Numbered from the stretch's first letter, positions 9,777 through 18,039 are shown. The stretch: 64,000 nt of DNA from Rhizobium sp. RCAM05350 (GCA_024426085.1 CP087974.1:930001-994000), one strand, 5' to 3'. The notes: generated by a model not told the origin, from the sequence alone. Translations and numbers: made by a program.

Positions 9777-11120
9777 ATGATTTCAAAGATCCTCATTGCC
9801 AATCGTGGCGAAATCGCCCTTCGGGTGCTGCGCGCCTGCAAGGAACTCGGCATCGCCACGGTCGCGGTCCATTCGACCGCCGACGCCAATGCGATGCATG
9901 TGCGCCTTGCCGACGAGAGCGTCTGCATCGGCCCGCCGCCCTCGCGCGACAGCTATCTGAACATCCACCAGATCGTCGCAGCCTGCGAGATCACCGGCGC
10001 CGATGCCGTGCATCCGGGCTACGGCTTTCTGTCCGAGAATGCCAAATTCGCCGATATCCTCGACGCGCATGGCATTACCTTCATCGGACCGACCGCCGAT
10101 CACATCCGCATCATGGGTGACAAGATCACGGCCAAGGAAACGGCCAAGTCGCTCGGCATTCCGGTTGTTCCGGGTTCTGCCGGCGAAGTGAAGCCGGAAA
10201 ATGCGCTGGAAATCGCCCGCGAAATCGGCTTCCCGGTTCTGATCAAGGCCACCGCCGGTGGCGGCGGACGCGGCATGAAGGTGGCAAAGAACGAGGAGGA
10301 ACTCTCCGAGGCGGTGTCCACTGCCCGTTCCGAGGCACTCGCCGCCTTCGGCAACGATGCCGTCTACATGGAAAAGTACCTCGGCAAGCCGCGCCATATC
10401 GAAGTCCAGGTCGTCGGCGACGGTGAAGGCAATGCTATTCATCTCGGCGAACGCGACTGCTCGCTGCAGCGCCGCCACCAGAAAGTCTGGGAAGAAGCCA
10501 ATTCGCCGGCCCTCAATGTCGAGCAGCGGATGAAGATCGGCGAAATCTGCGCCGATGCCATGCGCAAGCTGAAGTACCGCGGCGCTGGCACGATCGAATT
10601 CCTGTACGAAAACGGCGAGTTCTTCTTCATCGAGATGAACACCCGCCTGCAGGTCGAGCACCCGATCACCGAAGCCATTACCGGCATCGACCTGGTGCAC
10701 GAGCAGATCCACGTCGCTTCCGGCGGTGGTCTCTCGGTGACGCAGGATGAGATCGTCTTTTCCGGCCATGCCATCGAATGCCGCATCAATGCCGAGGATC
10801 CGCGCACCTTCGTGCCGTCCCCCGGCACGATCACGCATTTCCATGCGCCCGGCGGTCTCGGCGTTCGCGTCGATTCGGGTGTCTATCAGGGCTACAAGAT
10901 CCCGCCCTACTACGACAGCCTGATCGGCAAGCTGATCGTGCATGGACGCACCCGCGTCGAATGCATGATGCGCCTGCGCCGCGTGCTCGATGAATTCGTC
11001 ATCGACGGTATCAAGACGACCTTGCCTCTGTTCCAGGACCTGATCAACAATCAGGACATCGCCAACGGCGACTACGACATCCATTGGCTGGAAAACTATC
11101 TTTCAGAGAAAATTGACTAA
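9777..11120 (+). CDS. accC: Biotin carboxylase of acetyl-CoA carboxylase, with element-derived C-terminus
   Basis: ATP-grasp biotin carboxylase that carboxylates biotin on AccB. Complete and in frame, 447 residues. Landmarks are [34 protein letters not shown] (glycine-rich ATP loop), [36 protein letters not shown] and [13 protein letters not shown]. The last six residues, LSEKID, do not belong to the native gene: a 63-bp stretch ending at 11101 is repeated at 27988, where it is followed by the native end LAKTAE and a stop just before aat. The integrated element therefore rebuilds accC with a slightly altered tail. The catalytic part is untouched, so the enzyme should work. Confidence 0.97.
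   Translation: MISKILIANRGEIALRVLRACKELGIATVAVHSTADANAMHVRLADESVCIGPPPSRDSYLNIHQIVAACEITGADAVHPGYGFLSENAKFADILDAHGITFIGPTADHIRIMGDKITAKETAKSLGIPVVPGSAGEVKPENALEIAREIGFPVLIKATAGGGGRGMKVAKNEEELSEAVSTARSEALAAFGNDAVYMEKYLGKPRHIEVQVVGDGEGNAIHLGERDCSLQRRHQKVWEEANSPALNVEQRMKIGEICADAMRKLKYRGAGTIEFLYENGEFFFIEMNTRLQVEHPITEAITGIDLVHEQIHVASGGGLSVTQDEIVFSGHAIECRINAEDPRTFVPSPGTITHFHAPGGLGVRVDSGVYQGYKIPPYYDSLIGKLIVHGRTRVECMMRLRRVLDEFVIDGIKTTLPLFQDLINNQDIANGDYDIHWLENYLSEKID
11039..11101 (+). repeat. attL: left copy of the 63-bp direct repeat, inside accC
   Basis: Identical base for base to 27988-28050. It begins with an interrupted palindrome CCTGAT-CAACA-ATCAGG, two 6-bp arms around 5 bases. This resembles the core sites where tyrosine recombinases exchange strands. 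A crossover at this 5' edge explains why the remaining 46 bases are shared: the element carries its own copy of the accC end. Confidence 0.95.
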
Positions 11121-11127
11121 TGATTTC

Positions 11128-11158
11128 AAAGGGGATCGGTTTGAGCCGGTCCCCTTTT
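11128..11158 (+). terminator. Element-encoded terminator after accC
   Basis: A stem AAAGGGGA(T)CGG / CCGGTCCCCTTT with a T-rich end lies seven bases after the new accC stop. It is inside the element, so it travels with the replacement 3' end and would stop accBC transcription there. Confidence 0.75.
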
Positions 11159-11187
11159 CATGTTGCATGACTCGATTTCATGTTGCA
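11156..11187 (+). promoter_or_regulatory. Tandem 12-bp repeats near attL, possible integrase arm sites
   Basis: TTTCATGTTGCA occurs at 11156-11167 and again at 11176-11187, exactly 20 bp apart. The inverse core TGCAACA occurs at 11249-11255, and TCATGTTGCA appears once more at 26636-26645 just before the integrase gene. Short repeats on both sides of attP are typical arm-type binding sites for tyrosine integrases. The role is inferred from position only. Confidence 0.4.
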
Positions 11188-11511
11188 GTTCGTTACCCGT
11201 GCTTACCAAGGATTTTCAGGGGTTTACGGCGCTTCCGTGCGACATGGATGCAACATCAGATGGGACGCCAGAGCAGGGCATTGCCCTTGATAGCTACCCC
11301 GCAAATGGCCCAGCGCATGGGTAGCTCGGCATAACCGTCTGGCGACAGGCGGCCCCCTGGCCTCCGACTTCCCGCGTGGTGGTCATCTTGAGAGGGTGAT
11401 TGCCGGGAATTTGCAGGAGATGACGATGGGGACGGTGAAATTCGACTGACCGGCTCGCAGGCGGTTTAGGCGTCGTGCTATTCTCTGAGAATAAGACGAG
11501 GAGCCCGACCT

Positions 11512-11772
11512 ATGAGAAGCAAGCGCTACATTATTCTCGCCGATATCGCAGAACACGAGCAGATGGCGTCAGCCATGAGGACGGTTCACGCGTTTGGAAA
11601 GTGGTACATTCACGCAAAACTTGGGGGTCAGACGGCCGACTGTCAATGTCGACTGTGTGGCCGCGCTTCCCTGCCTTTTCGCGATGCTGTCTATGGATCA
11701 ATCACCAGCCGCCGCACCAACCGGATGCCGTTGAACCTAAATACCCGACGAGAGTCCGATTACAGGCAAAGA
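11512..11772 (+). CDS. Possible small cargo gene (uncertain)
   Basis: An open frame begins with ATG at 11512 after a GAGGA ribosome-site match and continues as far as 11952, antisense to the end of the beta-family gene from 11773; only the part outside that gene is given. The product begins MRSKRYIILADIAEHEQM and has two Cys pairs (CQCRLC). A 7-bp inverted repeat TATTCTC-T-GAGAATA at 11479-11493 lies just upstream and could be an operator. No family is recognised, and the downstream part looks like antisense noise. Confidence 0.3.
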
Positions 11773-12920
11773 TCAAAGAAAACGCCGAGATGCCTGCCTC
11801 TGAAGGAACACCTCCATGCGAACAGAAATCCAGAAAGATGGAGAGCTAGATGGAACGCGACCAACCGCTGCCTCTTGAATTTGCTGAACGCCCCACGATC
11901 CCGACAACGCATCAAACTTTGGATCTGCAACAACGTTTCCAGCGACCGATGAGTAGTGGCTGGCATAGGTTGCCCCATCTCTCTTCTCACGGTAATAAAA
12001 GAAGCGCCGGTCGTTCGTTGGAAAATCGATGCGTGGCCGCCATCCCCCACGGGCAAAGATCAGATCATTGCGAATAGGATTTATCGAGCCGTAGTCACCA
12101 TAGTATATTCCGTGGTTGTCATTTATCTGCCGCATAATCTCTTCGTAGAGATAAGTCTCTTCAGCTCGAAAGATGCCTACGTCTTCGCCGCCCAACTCAG
12201 TAACATTGCTTGGAAAAGAGGTTGAAAGCACTACTATTTCGATTTGGGGAGTTAGCAACCTCACCTGTTGGATGATCTGGCTGGTCCTAAGTGCGTGTAG
12301 AATACCAGTTCCGGTGCGAATAAATTCATGATCAATCACCAGAATAAAACGACGGCCAGATGAAACGTGCTGATTTATATCGGAGGCTAGAAGCGTGATA
12401 TCGTAAAGAAAGTCGGTGTCATGCAGCACAGAGGCGCGATATGCCGCTGCACCAAATTCTGTCATGATAGAGTTAAGCTGGCTCCGAACGTTGTCTTTGT
12501 AGTCGTCGACTGTCTCGTCATCCGATGGATTTATAAGTATGGTAGGGATAATCTGAGTCAATCCGTTAGCACGCATCTGCAGAACAAAACTGCCGCCACC
12601 TAGAATAGCCACCTACGGAAAGCGTCAACTCGTTAAACTCTGCACATGAGAGCGACGGCTCCCGCGTCATGTCGAGAATAGTAGCACGACTATCCGCGAA
12701 GTCGCTCAACACGGATCTCGATACTTTTTTGGTAGTCAAAAATTCCTGGCGTCGAAGGCCATTGTTCCTCCGGAATTCCTTTACCAGCTTTAGGTTTCTT
12801 CCGGCCTCGGGTGAGTTCGATTATAGGAACTATATCCTGTTTGTGAGGGTGCTCGAAGTTTCGCCAACAGCGCGTTTCAGACTGCGCGGTCTTGAAGAGC
12901 AAAAAATACTCGTTTGCCAT
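11773..12920 (-). CDS. Beta-family protein (two frame breaks)
   Basis: A protein of about 380 residues of the Pfam Beta_protein family, common in phages and mobile islands, of unsettled function. The N-terminus (MANEYFLLFKTAQSETRCW, then IVPIIELTRGRKK) and the C-terminus (GGWRPRIDFPTNDRRFFYYR, YASHYSSVAGN, SSSPSFWISVRMEVFLQRQ) both carry family features. Frame breaks near 12700 and 12620 flank a middle piece that reads DFADSRATILDMTREPSLSC in a third frame. The ATG at 12920 directly follows the stop of the upstream ImmA/IrrE gene, so the two are translationally linked. Last gene of a three-gene minus-strand operon. Confidence 0.75.
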
Positions 12921-13487
12921 TTAATTCATCGCCCATCCTAGCTGGGAAGCCCTAACTCTGACCGCTTCAGGGGAAACATCAAAGATTGTAGCAATGGCGC
13001 GAACATCACCGTTTGACCGCTTGATGAAATCTACGAATTCAGCTTCCGGCATTAGAATTTCGGAAGCAACACGATTTGCTTGATATTCGATCGAGTTCCG
13101 CTCTGCGTTTCGGAATAGAATTCTTTCGCCTTCTGGCCTGGTGCCAATGTGTTCTCGATGGAGCTGATAATGGGCATATTCATGCGCCATCGAAAATCTC
13201 TGGCGGTTTTTATGATGCCGGGTGTTTATAGCGATTCTAAATCGGCCATCAGCCAACTTCATTATGTAGGCGTCTGCTTCCCCCAGGTCTTCATACACTA
13301 GCTCTAACTCTGGGTTATCTTTAATCGTGGCTTCTATGCTTGTGCACCCATTTGTTATGAAGCGCTTTCTCCGGAAATACTCTAAGATGCGTTCTGGCGT
13401 GTCTAGAGCGGTCGCATCTAAATCCCTGTCGAACGTGACAGTCCCTAAAACAGTGGGGTCGATAGGTCTGTTGGGTCGCTTTTTCAT
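12921..13487 (-). CDS. ImmA/IrrE-family zinc metallopeptidase
   Basis: A protein of 188 residues with the ImmA/IrrE (DUF955) domain. The zinc motif HExxH is visible in FSMAHEYAHYQLHREH and the downstream acidic helix in EYQANRVASEILMPEAEF. A C-terminal segment (GDVRAIATIFDVSPEAVRVR) looks like the small helical domain common in this family. Known members cleave repressors or antitoxins, as ImmA does in ICEBs1. No HTH domain is fused here. The ATG overlaps the stop of the upstream membrane-protein gene by four bases (ATGA), and the downstream beta-family gene starts immediately after the stop, so these three form one unit. Confidence 0.88.
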   Translation of the reverse strand: MKKRPNRPIDPTVLGTVTFDRDLDATALDTPERILEYFRRKRFITNGCTSIEATIKDNPELELVYEDLGEADAYIMKLADGRFRIAINTRHHKNRQRFSMAHEYAHYQLHREHIGTRPEGERILFRNAERNSIEYQANRVASEILMPEAEFVDFIKRSNGDVRAIATIFDVSPEAVRVRASQLGWAMN

Positions 13488-14023
13488 TGTGTCGCAATCG
13501 TTCCCGGAATGTCGTATCCGTCTTCTTCAAGGACCGTTATGATGGTCTCTAGCCGCACTGCCAGCTCTCTCGTCCTCTGCTCAACCAATGCGTCCGCGAG
13601 CGTACTTAGTTTTCCCTCGATCGAAATGACGGTGGCGTTGGAAGCGAAGTATCGCTCGACCTCGCCTTCCATTGCCTCTTGTGCGTGGTGCCCTGCAGAA
13701 ATTCTGACTACCAGAAATGCAAGCGTGGCAAGGATGGCTAGGAAGCCGATTAAAATCGTGATGATTGTCCCATAAAAGGTCGTTATTGCGGAAAGGTACT
13801 CTCCCGAATCCCACTTATTATCAAAAAAACAGTAGTGGAAGGTACCTTTGCTGCCACAGCTTGCATTGCTAACAAAATCGATGTCGATAAAGACGTATAG
13901 CGCCAAAACAATTATGAGTGTGGCAGCCGTCCTGCCCGCAACTCCAGCAAAAAAACAGGTCCAAAAACTAGCTTTCTGAGATTTTGCGTTATGCCCATCA
14001 GTGCCCACGACGGAATTTGACAT
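13484..14023 (-). CDS. Membrane protein, first gene of the ImmA/beta-family operon
   Basis: A protein of 179 residues with two predicted membrane helices, TAATLIIVLALYVFIDIDF (about 32-50) and TIITILIGFLAILATLAFLV (about 87-106). Between them is a short loop with two cysteines (ASCGSKGTFHYCF). After the second helix comes a cytosolic helical region of about 70 residues that could be a coiled coil. No family is recognised. It overlaps the ImmA/IrrE gene by four bases. A two-helix membrane protein linked to a cytosolic peptidase and a third protein is an arrangement often seen in abortive-infection modules; that reading is inference. Confidence 0.7.
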   Translation of the reverse strand: MSNSVVGTDGHNAKSQKASFWTCFFAGVAGRTAATLIIVLALYVFIDIDFVSNASCGSKGTFHYCFFDNKWDSGEYLSAITTFYGTIITILIGFLAILATLAFLVVRISAGHHAQEAMEGEVERYFASNATVISIEGKLSTLADALVEQRTRELAVRLETIITVLEEDGYDIPGTIATQ

Positions 14024-14485
14024 GGGGAGGGTTCGCTACCTTTTCGAACTCGAATCACAACTATATAGTAGTGTAGGGGCCTGTTCTCGTCCACCGGTTG
14101 GCCACTTTTCTTGGGTCCAACATTTGGTGAGCGCCGCCGGTGCCTTCGTGCAATTACGTCTCTGGAATGCCAATTCGTCCCCTCTGTTACCTCCCGGTTT
14201 AAACAGCACTACGGCCAGTTCCCATACTATTCGGAATGTAAGGTCTCTAAAAATTGAGGATAGTCAGTATTTTAATTACGGTATCCTCTAATATCAATTC
14301 AAACAATCTGCGAACGATAGACGAACGTTTTAATAGTTTGGATGAAATTATCTTCATTGAGGGAAAATATGAACGTGAATCACCGTTTGCGCCTGACTAT
14401 TTTCACTAGACAATCGATTTAGGCTTTTTAGTCTTTCTACGGCGATTTAATCGAAAATCCGTTGCTAAAGATGTTTGAGGTGAGC
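14024..14485. other. AT-rich divergent intergenic region in the cargo
   Basis: About 460 bases between the minus-strand membrane-protein operon and the plus-strand NYN gene. Base composition is clearly more AT-rich than the flanking chromosome, especially 14260-14460, fitting promoters for both units. No gene is evident. I cannot define promoter boxes with confidence. Confidence 0.5.
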
Positions 14486-15313
14486 ATGCCACTTTATTAT
14501 TCTACACCTTCTGGTTCAAGCCCAACGATCTATATGTTTGTGGATGCTGCCTCGTTGTACGCGCACACTGCCAAAATTTCCCGGCAGTTCTTCAACGGAA
14601 CCCAATTCGAGTTTGATCTTAAGCGCATGAGAATGCCTTACACCCGCCTGTTTTACTACGACGCGATGCCAGTCCGAAAGGTATTTGAGAACGAGGATGA
14701 GGCGACCTATCTTAGCCGAACGGAACCACAGCGAAAGATATTGGATATCATGAAAGCTACCGATGGTGTTCATGTCTATGAGGGGGATGCACACCAGCGA
14801 AAAAGGGGGCAAGGCGGGTTAGAGCAGAAGAAGGTCGATGTAATGATCGCTGTCGACATGCTCACGCATACCTTCAGGCACAACATGCATCAGGCTGAAC
14901 TTCTAACCGGCGACAATGACTTCAAGCCGCTGATCGATGCTCTCGTCCGTGAAGGGATGCTGACGACGCTCTGGTATCCCCCCGGCTCTACCAATCCCGA
15001 ACTGATAAATGCAGCTGATAGCCGCCGACCGATCAGCTTGCAAATACTTTGGCAATGGATGACCGACGCCAGCCGACAGGAATTTACGATTCCGATGCAG
15101 ATAAACAAAGACCCGAGTCTCGAACCGGGTGACCTATTGGTGGAGTGGACAGAAGGCGGCGAACAATTCGCTTTGCGGAAAGACTTCGACGATTATCTTG
15201 TCCTGAAAAATGGCGATGATTTGAACCGTCTGAACATCAGGCATAGCAATTATGAACTGCTCAACCAATTTTGCCTGGAACTGGGATATCACCTTCCGAC
15301 AAATACAGGGTGA
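14486..15313 (+). CDS. NYN-domain (PIN-like) putative nuclease
   Basis: A protein of about 275 residues. The N-terminal NYN domain of the PIN-like nuclease superfamily shows IYMFVDAASLYAH (first catalytic Asp), RLFYYDAMP, KKVDVMIAVDMLTH and the acidic metal site ELLTGDNDFKPLIDALV. The C-terminal 90 residues (about 190-275) look like a separate small domain and match nothing I recognise. NYN proteins are metal-dependent RNases of the LabA type. The ATG at 14486 is chosen because GAGG lies just upstream. It is a single gene in lower-GC cargo, divergent from the ImmA/beta operon. Confidence 0.8.
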   Translation: MPLYYSTPSGSSPTIYMFVDAASLYAHTAKISRQFFNGTQFEFDLKRMRMPYTRLFYYDAMPVRKVFENEDEATYLSRTEPQRKILDIMKATDGVHVYEGDAHQRKRGQGGLEQKKVDVMIAVDMLTHTFRHNMHQAELLTGDNDFKPLIDALVREGMLTTLWYPPGSTNPELINAADSRRPISLQILWQWMTDASRQEFTIPMQINKDPSLEPGDLLVEWTEGGEQFALRKDFDDYLVLKNGDDLNRLNIRHSNYELLNQFCLELGYHLPTNTG

Positions 15314-15621
15314 TCCTCACCTTGAACGCGACCAGCCCCCCAGCAAGCCGATGCGGTCCGAAAGCGCAGGCAAGAGGCAGTCACGCACTGGTAAAGTCCC
15401 AATATGGATGGCTTGACGGCGCTGCTGACTCTGCTGTGTGTCTTTGCATCAACTTATTTGCAGGATGTGCCGGGTTTTGCGTAGGCAGGAAAGATCGACT
15501 TATCCCACGCTGATCAGGTTAAGTGCGGTATTTACCGATTGCAACGGCAACCATTGTGCCTGACACTGCGAAGCAGCAAGCAGCACCACACCATTTTTTT
15601 TTTGGTGAAAGGACCGCTGCA

Positions 15622-15750
15622 TTGGAAACCCCCGAAACACTAACATTCAAGCTGATCGGCATATTTGAGATGTCGGCTTCAGGATCGTTCGCAATAGTGC
15701 TGGCAGCACTCTTGGCAGCGGCAGTAATCGTTCGCATATACAGGCTGTAG
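15622..15750 (+). CDS. Very small membrane protein, TTG start
   Basis: A 42-residue product, METPETLTFKLIGIFEMSAS then one membrane helix (SFAIVLAALLAAAVIVRIYRL) ending with basic residues. The TTG at 15622 is preceded by an AAAGGA ribosome site at the right spacing. Function unknown. It may pair with the small gene that starts 36 bases downstream. Confidence 0.5.
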   Translation: METPETLTFKLIGIFEMSASGSFAIVLAALLAAAVIVRIYRL

Positions 15751-15786
15751 CCATGATTTTCGAACGCGGAGAAAGGCAACGATGCA

Positions 15787-15906
15787 ATGACATTCATTCT
15801 GGATGTGTGGGACGGCGAGAAACAAATTTTCCTGCATGAAATCAGCAGTCCGGGTGACGCTGAAAAGGTAATTCATGAAGATATAAGTGACGAACGACTT
15901 TCATGA
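15787..15906 (+). CDS. 39-residue hypothetical protein
   Basis: A short frame, MTFILDVWDGEKQIFLHEIS to DISDERLS, acidic, with alternating hydrophobic residues that suggest a small beta-alpha unit. A GAGAAAGG site lies upstream of the ATG. No family recognised. Confidence 0.4.
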   Translation: MTFILDVWDGEKQIFLHEISSPGDAEKVIHEDISDERLS

Positions 15907-16033
15907 GAAGCTCTCCTTATCTACCAGCGCAAGCCTTGGAGAGGATATCGCGATGTCGGGTGTTCGGTCGTTCTCAAGGGTGCCTAATTGCTAACCTTTC
16001 GCCTGCCAGCGGCGCGGGATTCAGCTTCCAGGA

Positions 16034-16324
16034 TCATGGCCGCGCTTGCTCAAGCCTAAACGCGGCACACGCTCTGTCGGTGGGGTCGAATTCATCAGGG
16101 AACTTCTCCACAGCCGCCTCAATGGTCCAATCCAACAGACCCAACTTCTCAAGCCGCTTGAATCGGCTTTGGAGGTCACCGCTGCGAACCAGTTTCGATA
16201 TCGCAGGGATTGTGGTGAGCGCACTACGCATGCCGATGAAAACAGTCGGGTGATAACCCTTCTTCTGACCTCGCCGTATGGTGTCGTCAATGAACGCTTC
16301 TAATTCGGGACTTGCCTTGCGCAT
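16034..16324 (-). CDS. Hypothetical protein in the GIY-YIG cluster
   Basis: A helical, charged protein of 96 residues (SPELEAFIDDTIRRGQKKGY, HPTVFIGMRSALTTIP, LVRSGDLQSRFKRLEKLGLL). The segment SGDLQSRFKRLEKLGLLDW resembles a winged-helix recognition segment. The ATG at 16324 has GGGAGCGG just upstream; a TTG at 16336 is also possible. It is the last gene of a three-gene minus-strand run with a membrane protein and a GIY-YIG protein. Function unknown. Confidence 0.6.
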   Translation of the reverse strand: MRKASPELEAFIDDTIRRGQKKGYHPTVFIGMRSALTTIPAISKLVRSGDLQSRFKRLEKLGLLDWTIEAAVEKFPDEFDPTDRACAAFRLEQARP

Positions 16325-16349
16325 TTCCGCTCCCAATTCGGTACCACTT

Positions 16350-16736
16350 TCATTTCGTTGCGTTGATCAAGCTTGGATCATCGACCATGGCGGTCATCCG
16401 TTCCATGCCTCGCCATATGATTTTGTTTCCAAGTGCCCGCACGACATAGAAACTTTCGAACCGCTTCCAACACACCCAAATCAAGCCGGTCACGAAAAGT
16501 ACCCCCAGAAAGACAGGTGCGCGGGTGCTATTGTCTTCCCACACATAGGCAACAATCGTGGCTGGTGAGACATAGAGAACCAGCGCCAAGCCATTCCACA
16601 CCGCAAGCAATGACAAGCTGCCTAAGAGTATGAATAGCTTCAGGAAGTTTGCGAAGAAACTGTACAATGTCGCCCCCGGAATGCACTGCTGAGAAAGCGG
16701 TAAAGGACAAGCGTTAGCGATACTATCGAATTCCAT
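16350..16736 (-). CDS. Small membrane protein
   Basis: A protein of 128 residues with two or three hydrophobic segments (FLKLFILLGSLSLLAVWNGL, ALVLYVSPATIVAYV, RAPVFLGVLFVTGLIWVCW) and a cytosolic C-terminus containing GMERMTAMVDDPSLINATK. The ATG at 16736 lies inside the end of the upstream GIY-YIG gene (14-base overlap), indicating coupled translation. No family recognised. Confidence 0.6.
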   Translation of the reverse strand: MEFDSIANACPLPLSQQCIPGATLYSFFANFLKLFILLGSLSLLAVWNGLALVLYVSPATIVAYVWEDNSTRAPVFLGVLFVTGLIWVCWKRFESFYVVRALGNKIIWRGMERMTAMVDDPSLINATK

Positions 16737-17106
16737 GCGTACCGTTCCAAGCCGGTTGAAACGAACGGATGAGGTCCGTTTCGAGAGGGTCAAGTAAAAC
16801 CTCATTCGCGCCCGGTGCGATCTTCGCATAGACGACCACTTCGACCGCCGTCGCAACGGACAGGGCAATATTCGTGTGAGCGCTACGCAAGGCTCGCTTC
16901 TCATCCCGAAAGGCTCTTCTGCTGTAGTTGCGCAGCCGCCGATGAAGAACGGTTGCCCTTCCCACATACATCACGGTCGATCCAACTACGAAAGCATAAA
17001 GCCCCGGCTGGTACTTCAGCCATGCGGCCTTGTGAGGAAGACAATCAACTGTTCGCCAGGAACCGACATGGACAAACTCATTCTCCAACAAGACAGAAAG
17101 GCTCAT
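16723..17106 (-). CDS. GIY-YIG nuclease-fold protein
   Basis: A protein of 127 residues with GIY-YIG landmarks: the first strand PGLYAFVVG, the second VMYVGRATVLHRRLRNYSRR (the YVG form of the YIG strand followed by the catalytic-type Arg), and the C-terminal PLETDLIRSFQPAWNG, which has the conserved Glu and Asn. It is a stand-alone domain with no DNA-binding partner. The family nicks or cuts DNA in repair, restriction and homing. It begins the run with the small membrane protein and the 96-residue protein. Confidence 0.75.
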   Translation of the reverse strand: MSLSVLLENEFVHVGSWRTVDCLPHKAAWLKYQPGLYAFVVGSTVMYVGRATVLHRRLRNYSRRAFRDEKRALRSAHTNIALSVATAVEVVVYAKIAPGANEVLLDPLETDLIRSFQPAWNGTHGIR

Positions 17107-17143
17107 GTCAAAATGCTTTTCATTAGCCTTTGCTCGGTCGGGA

Positions 17144-17362
17144 TCAGTTGTTTATCGTCAACGGGCAAAGTTCGGTCGCACTGACAGTGATAGCGGCATT
17201 CGAACCGGCACAATTGTAGTAGCAGATTTTGTTCATGCCGCTCGACTGTTCACCAGTTTTCATACACATCATGGCGACTTCGACGCCGTTCGGGGGCGAG
17301 TTCAACGTTCCCGGGTGAGCAAGCGACGATGAAACAACAGCAGCAAGCAAAATAATATTCAT
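17144..17362 (-). CDS. Small exported cysteine-containing protein
   Basis: A protein of 72 residues. The ATG at 17362 follows a strong AGGGGAA ribosome site. A signal peptide (MNIILLAAVVSSSLAHP) is followed by a short mature part with four cysteines (AMMCMKTG, NKICYYNCAGS, ATELCPLT), which suggests two disulfides in the periplasm. Similar short exported proteins are frequent in rhizobia, but none with known function is recognised. Unusual as cargo, since most neighbours are cytosolic. Confidence 0.65.
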   Translation of the reverse strand: MNIILLAAVVSSSLAHPGTLNSPPNGVEVAMMCMKTGEQSSGMNKICYYNCAGSNAAITVSATELCPLTINN

Positions 17363-17586
17363 TTGGTTCCCCTCTATCAATGCAGCCAGTGTGGATCATT
17401 CGCTGCTTATGGACAAGTGGGGGTTGCGGAATATCTTTTGACAATCGGATCAGTCGCTTCGGTTGCCGGTCACCATCTACTGCCGTCTTTAACCGCTTGC
17501 CACGATGCAATCATTTCAGCGATGATCCGATTGGATTCTTCAGGGGTCGTCCCAGCAGCGTGTTCGGTCACCGGCGATGCGCGCAG

Positions 17587-18039
17587 TCACGTCTTGGTTG
17601 GATTGACCTGATTGGCGAAGCGTCGAAATATGCTCTGCAATTCCGGCTCTTGAACCATTTTGGCTGCCTCACCCGGTGAGACCCAAACGTATCTGCGCTG
17701 ACCTTCTTCAGGGAAACGTTTGGCGATTGATTTTACCCGCAAAAGAAAAACACCGACAATATAAGGCGGCGTTCCAAGCTCTTTGATGTATGTGAAATAG
17801 CCAATCGGACGTTTATCCGCTTTACCGGATATGCCAGCTTCCTCGCCTGCTTCCCTCTCGGCGCATTTGTAAGGCTTTTCGCCGGGTTCCAGGGTGCCTT
17901 TTGGAATGACCCAACGCCTTGTTCCACGACTTGTAATCAGCAGAACGAGTATTTCACCATTCTCATCCGTTCGAAAGCAAATTGCCCCCGCACTGATCGA
18001 CGCTTCTTCCGTGGAGAAGGTCCAATGTTCTGCTGGCAA
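17587..18039 (-). CDS. NUDIX hydrolase
   Basis: A protein of 150 residues with a complete Nudix box: GTLEPGEKPYKCAEREAGEE followed by AGI, with the metal-binding REAGEE core. Upstream, AGAICFRTDENGEILVLLIT and RRWVIPKG are the standard N-terminal strands, and the product resembles diadenosine or diphosphoinositol polyphosphate hydrolases of the WVIPKG type. It hydrolyses nucleoside diphosphates linked to another group; the substrate cannot be told. Element cargo, not obviously in an operon. Confidence 0.85.
   Translation of the reverse strand: MPAEHWTFSTEEASISAGAICFRTDENGEILVLLITSRGTRRWVIPKGTLEPGEKPYKCAEREAGEEAGISGKADKRPIGYFTYIKELGTPPYIVGVFLLRVKSIAKRFPEEGQRRYVWVSPGEAAKMVQEPELQSIFRRFANQVNPTKT

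Noticed and set aside
9783-11084. A 433-codon open frame antisense to accC
   Set aside because: accC is complete and conserved on the plus strand. The antisense frame has the Asp/Val/Gly/Arg-rich composition typical of shadows of GC-rich genes and no recognisable domain.
11039-11120. A tRNA or tmRNA gene as the integration target
   Set aside because: The repeat lies wholly within the accC coding frame. No cloverleaf with a CCA end or T-loop consensus is visible at either end of the element.
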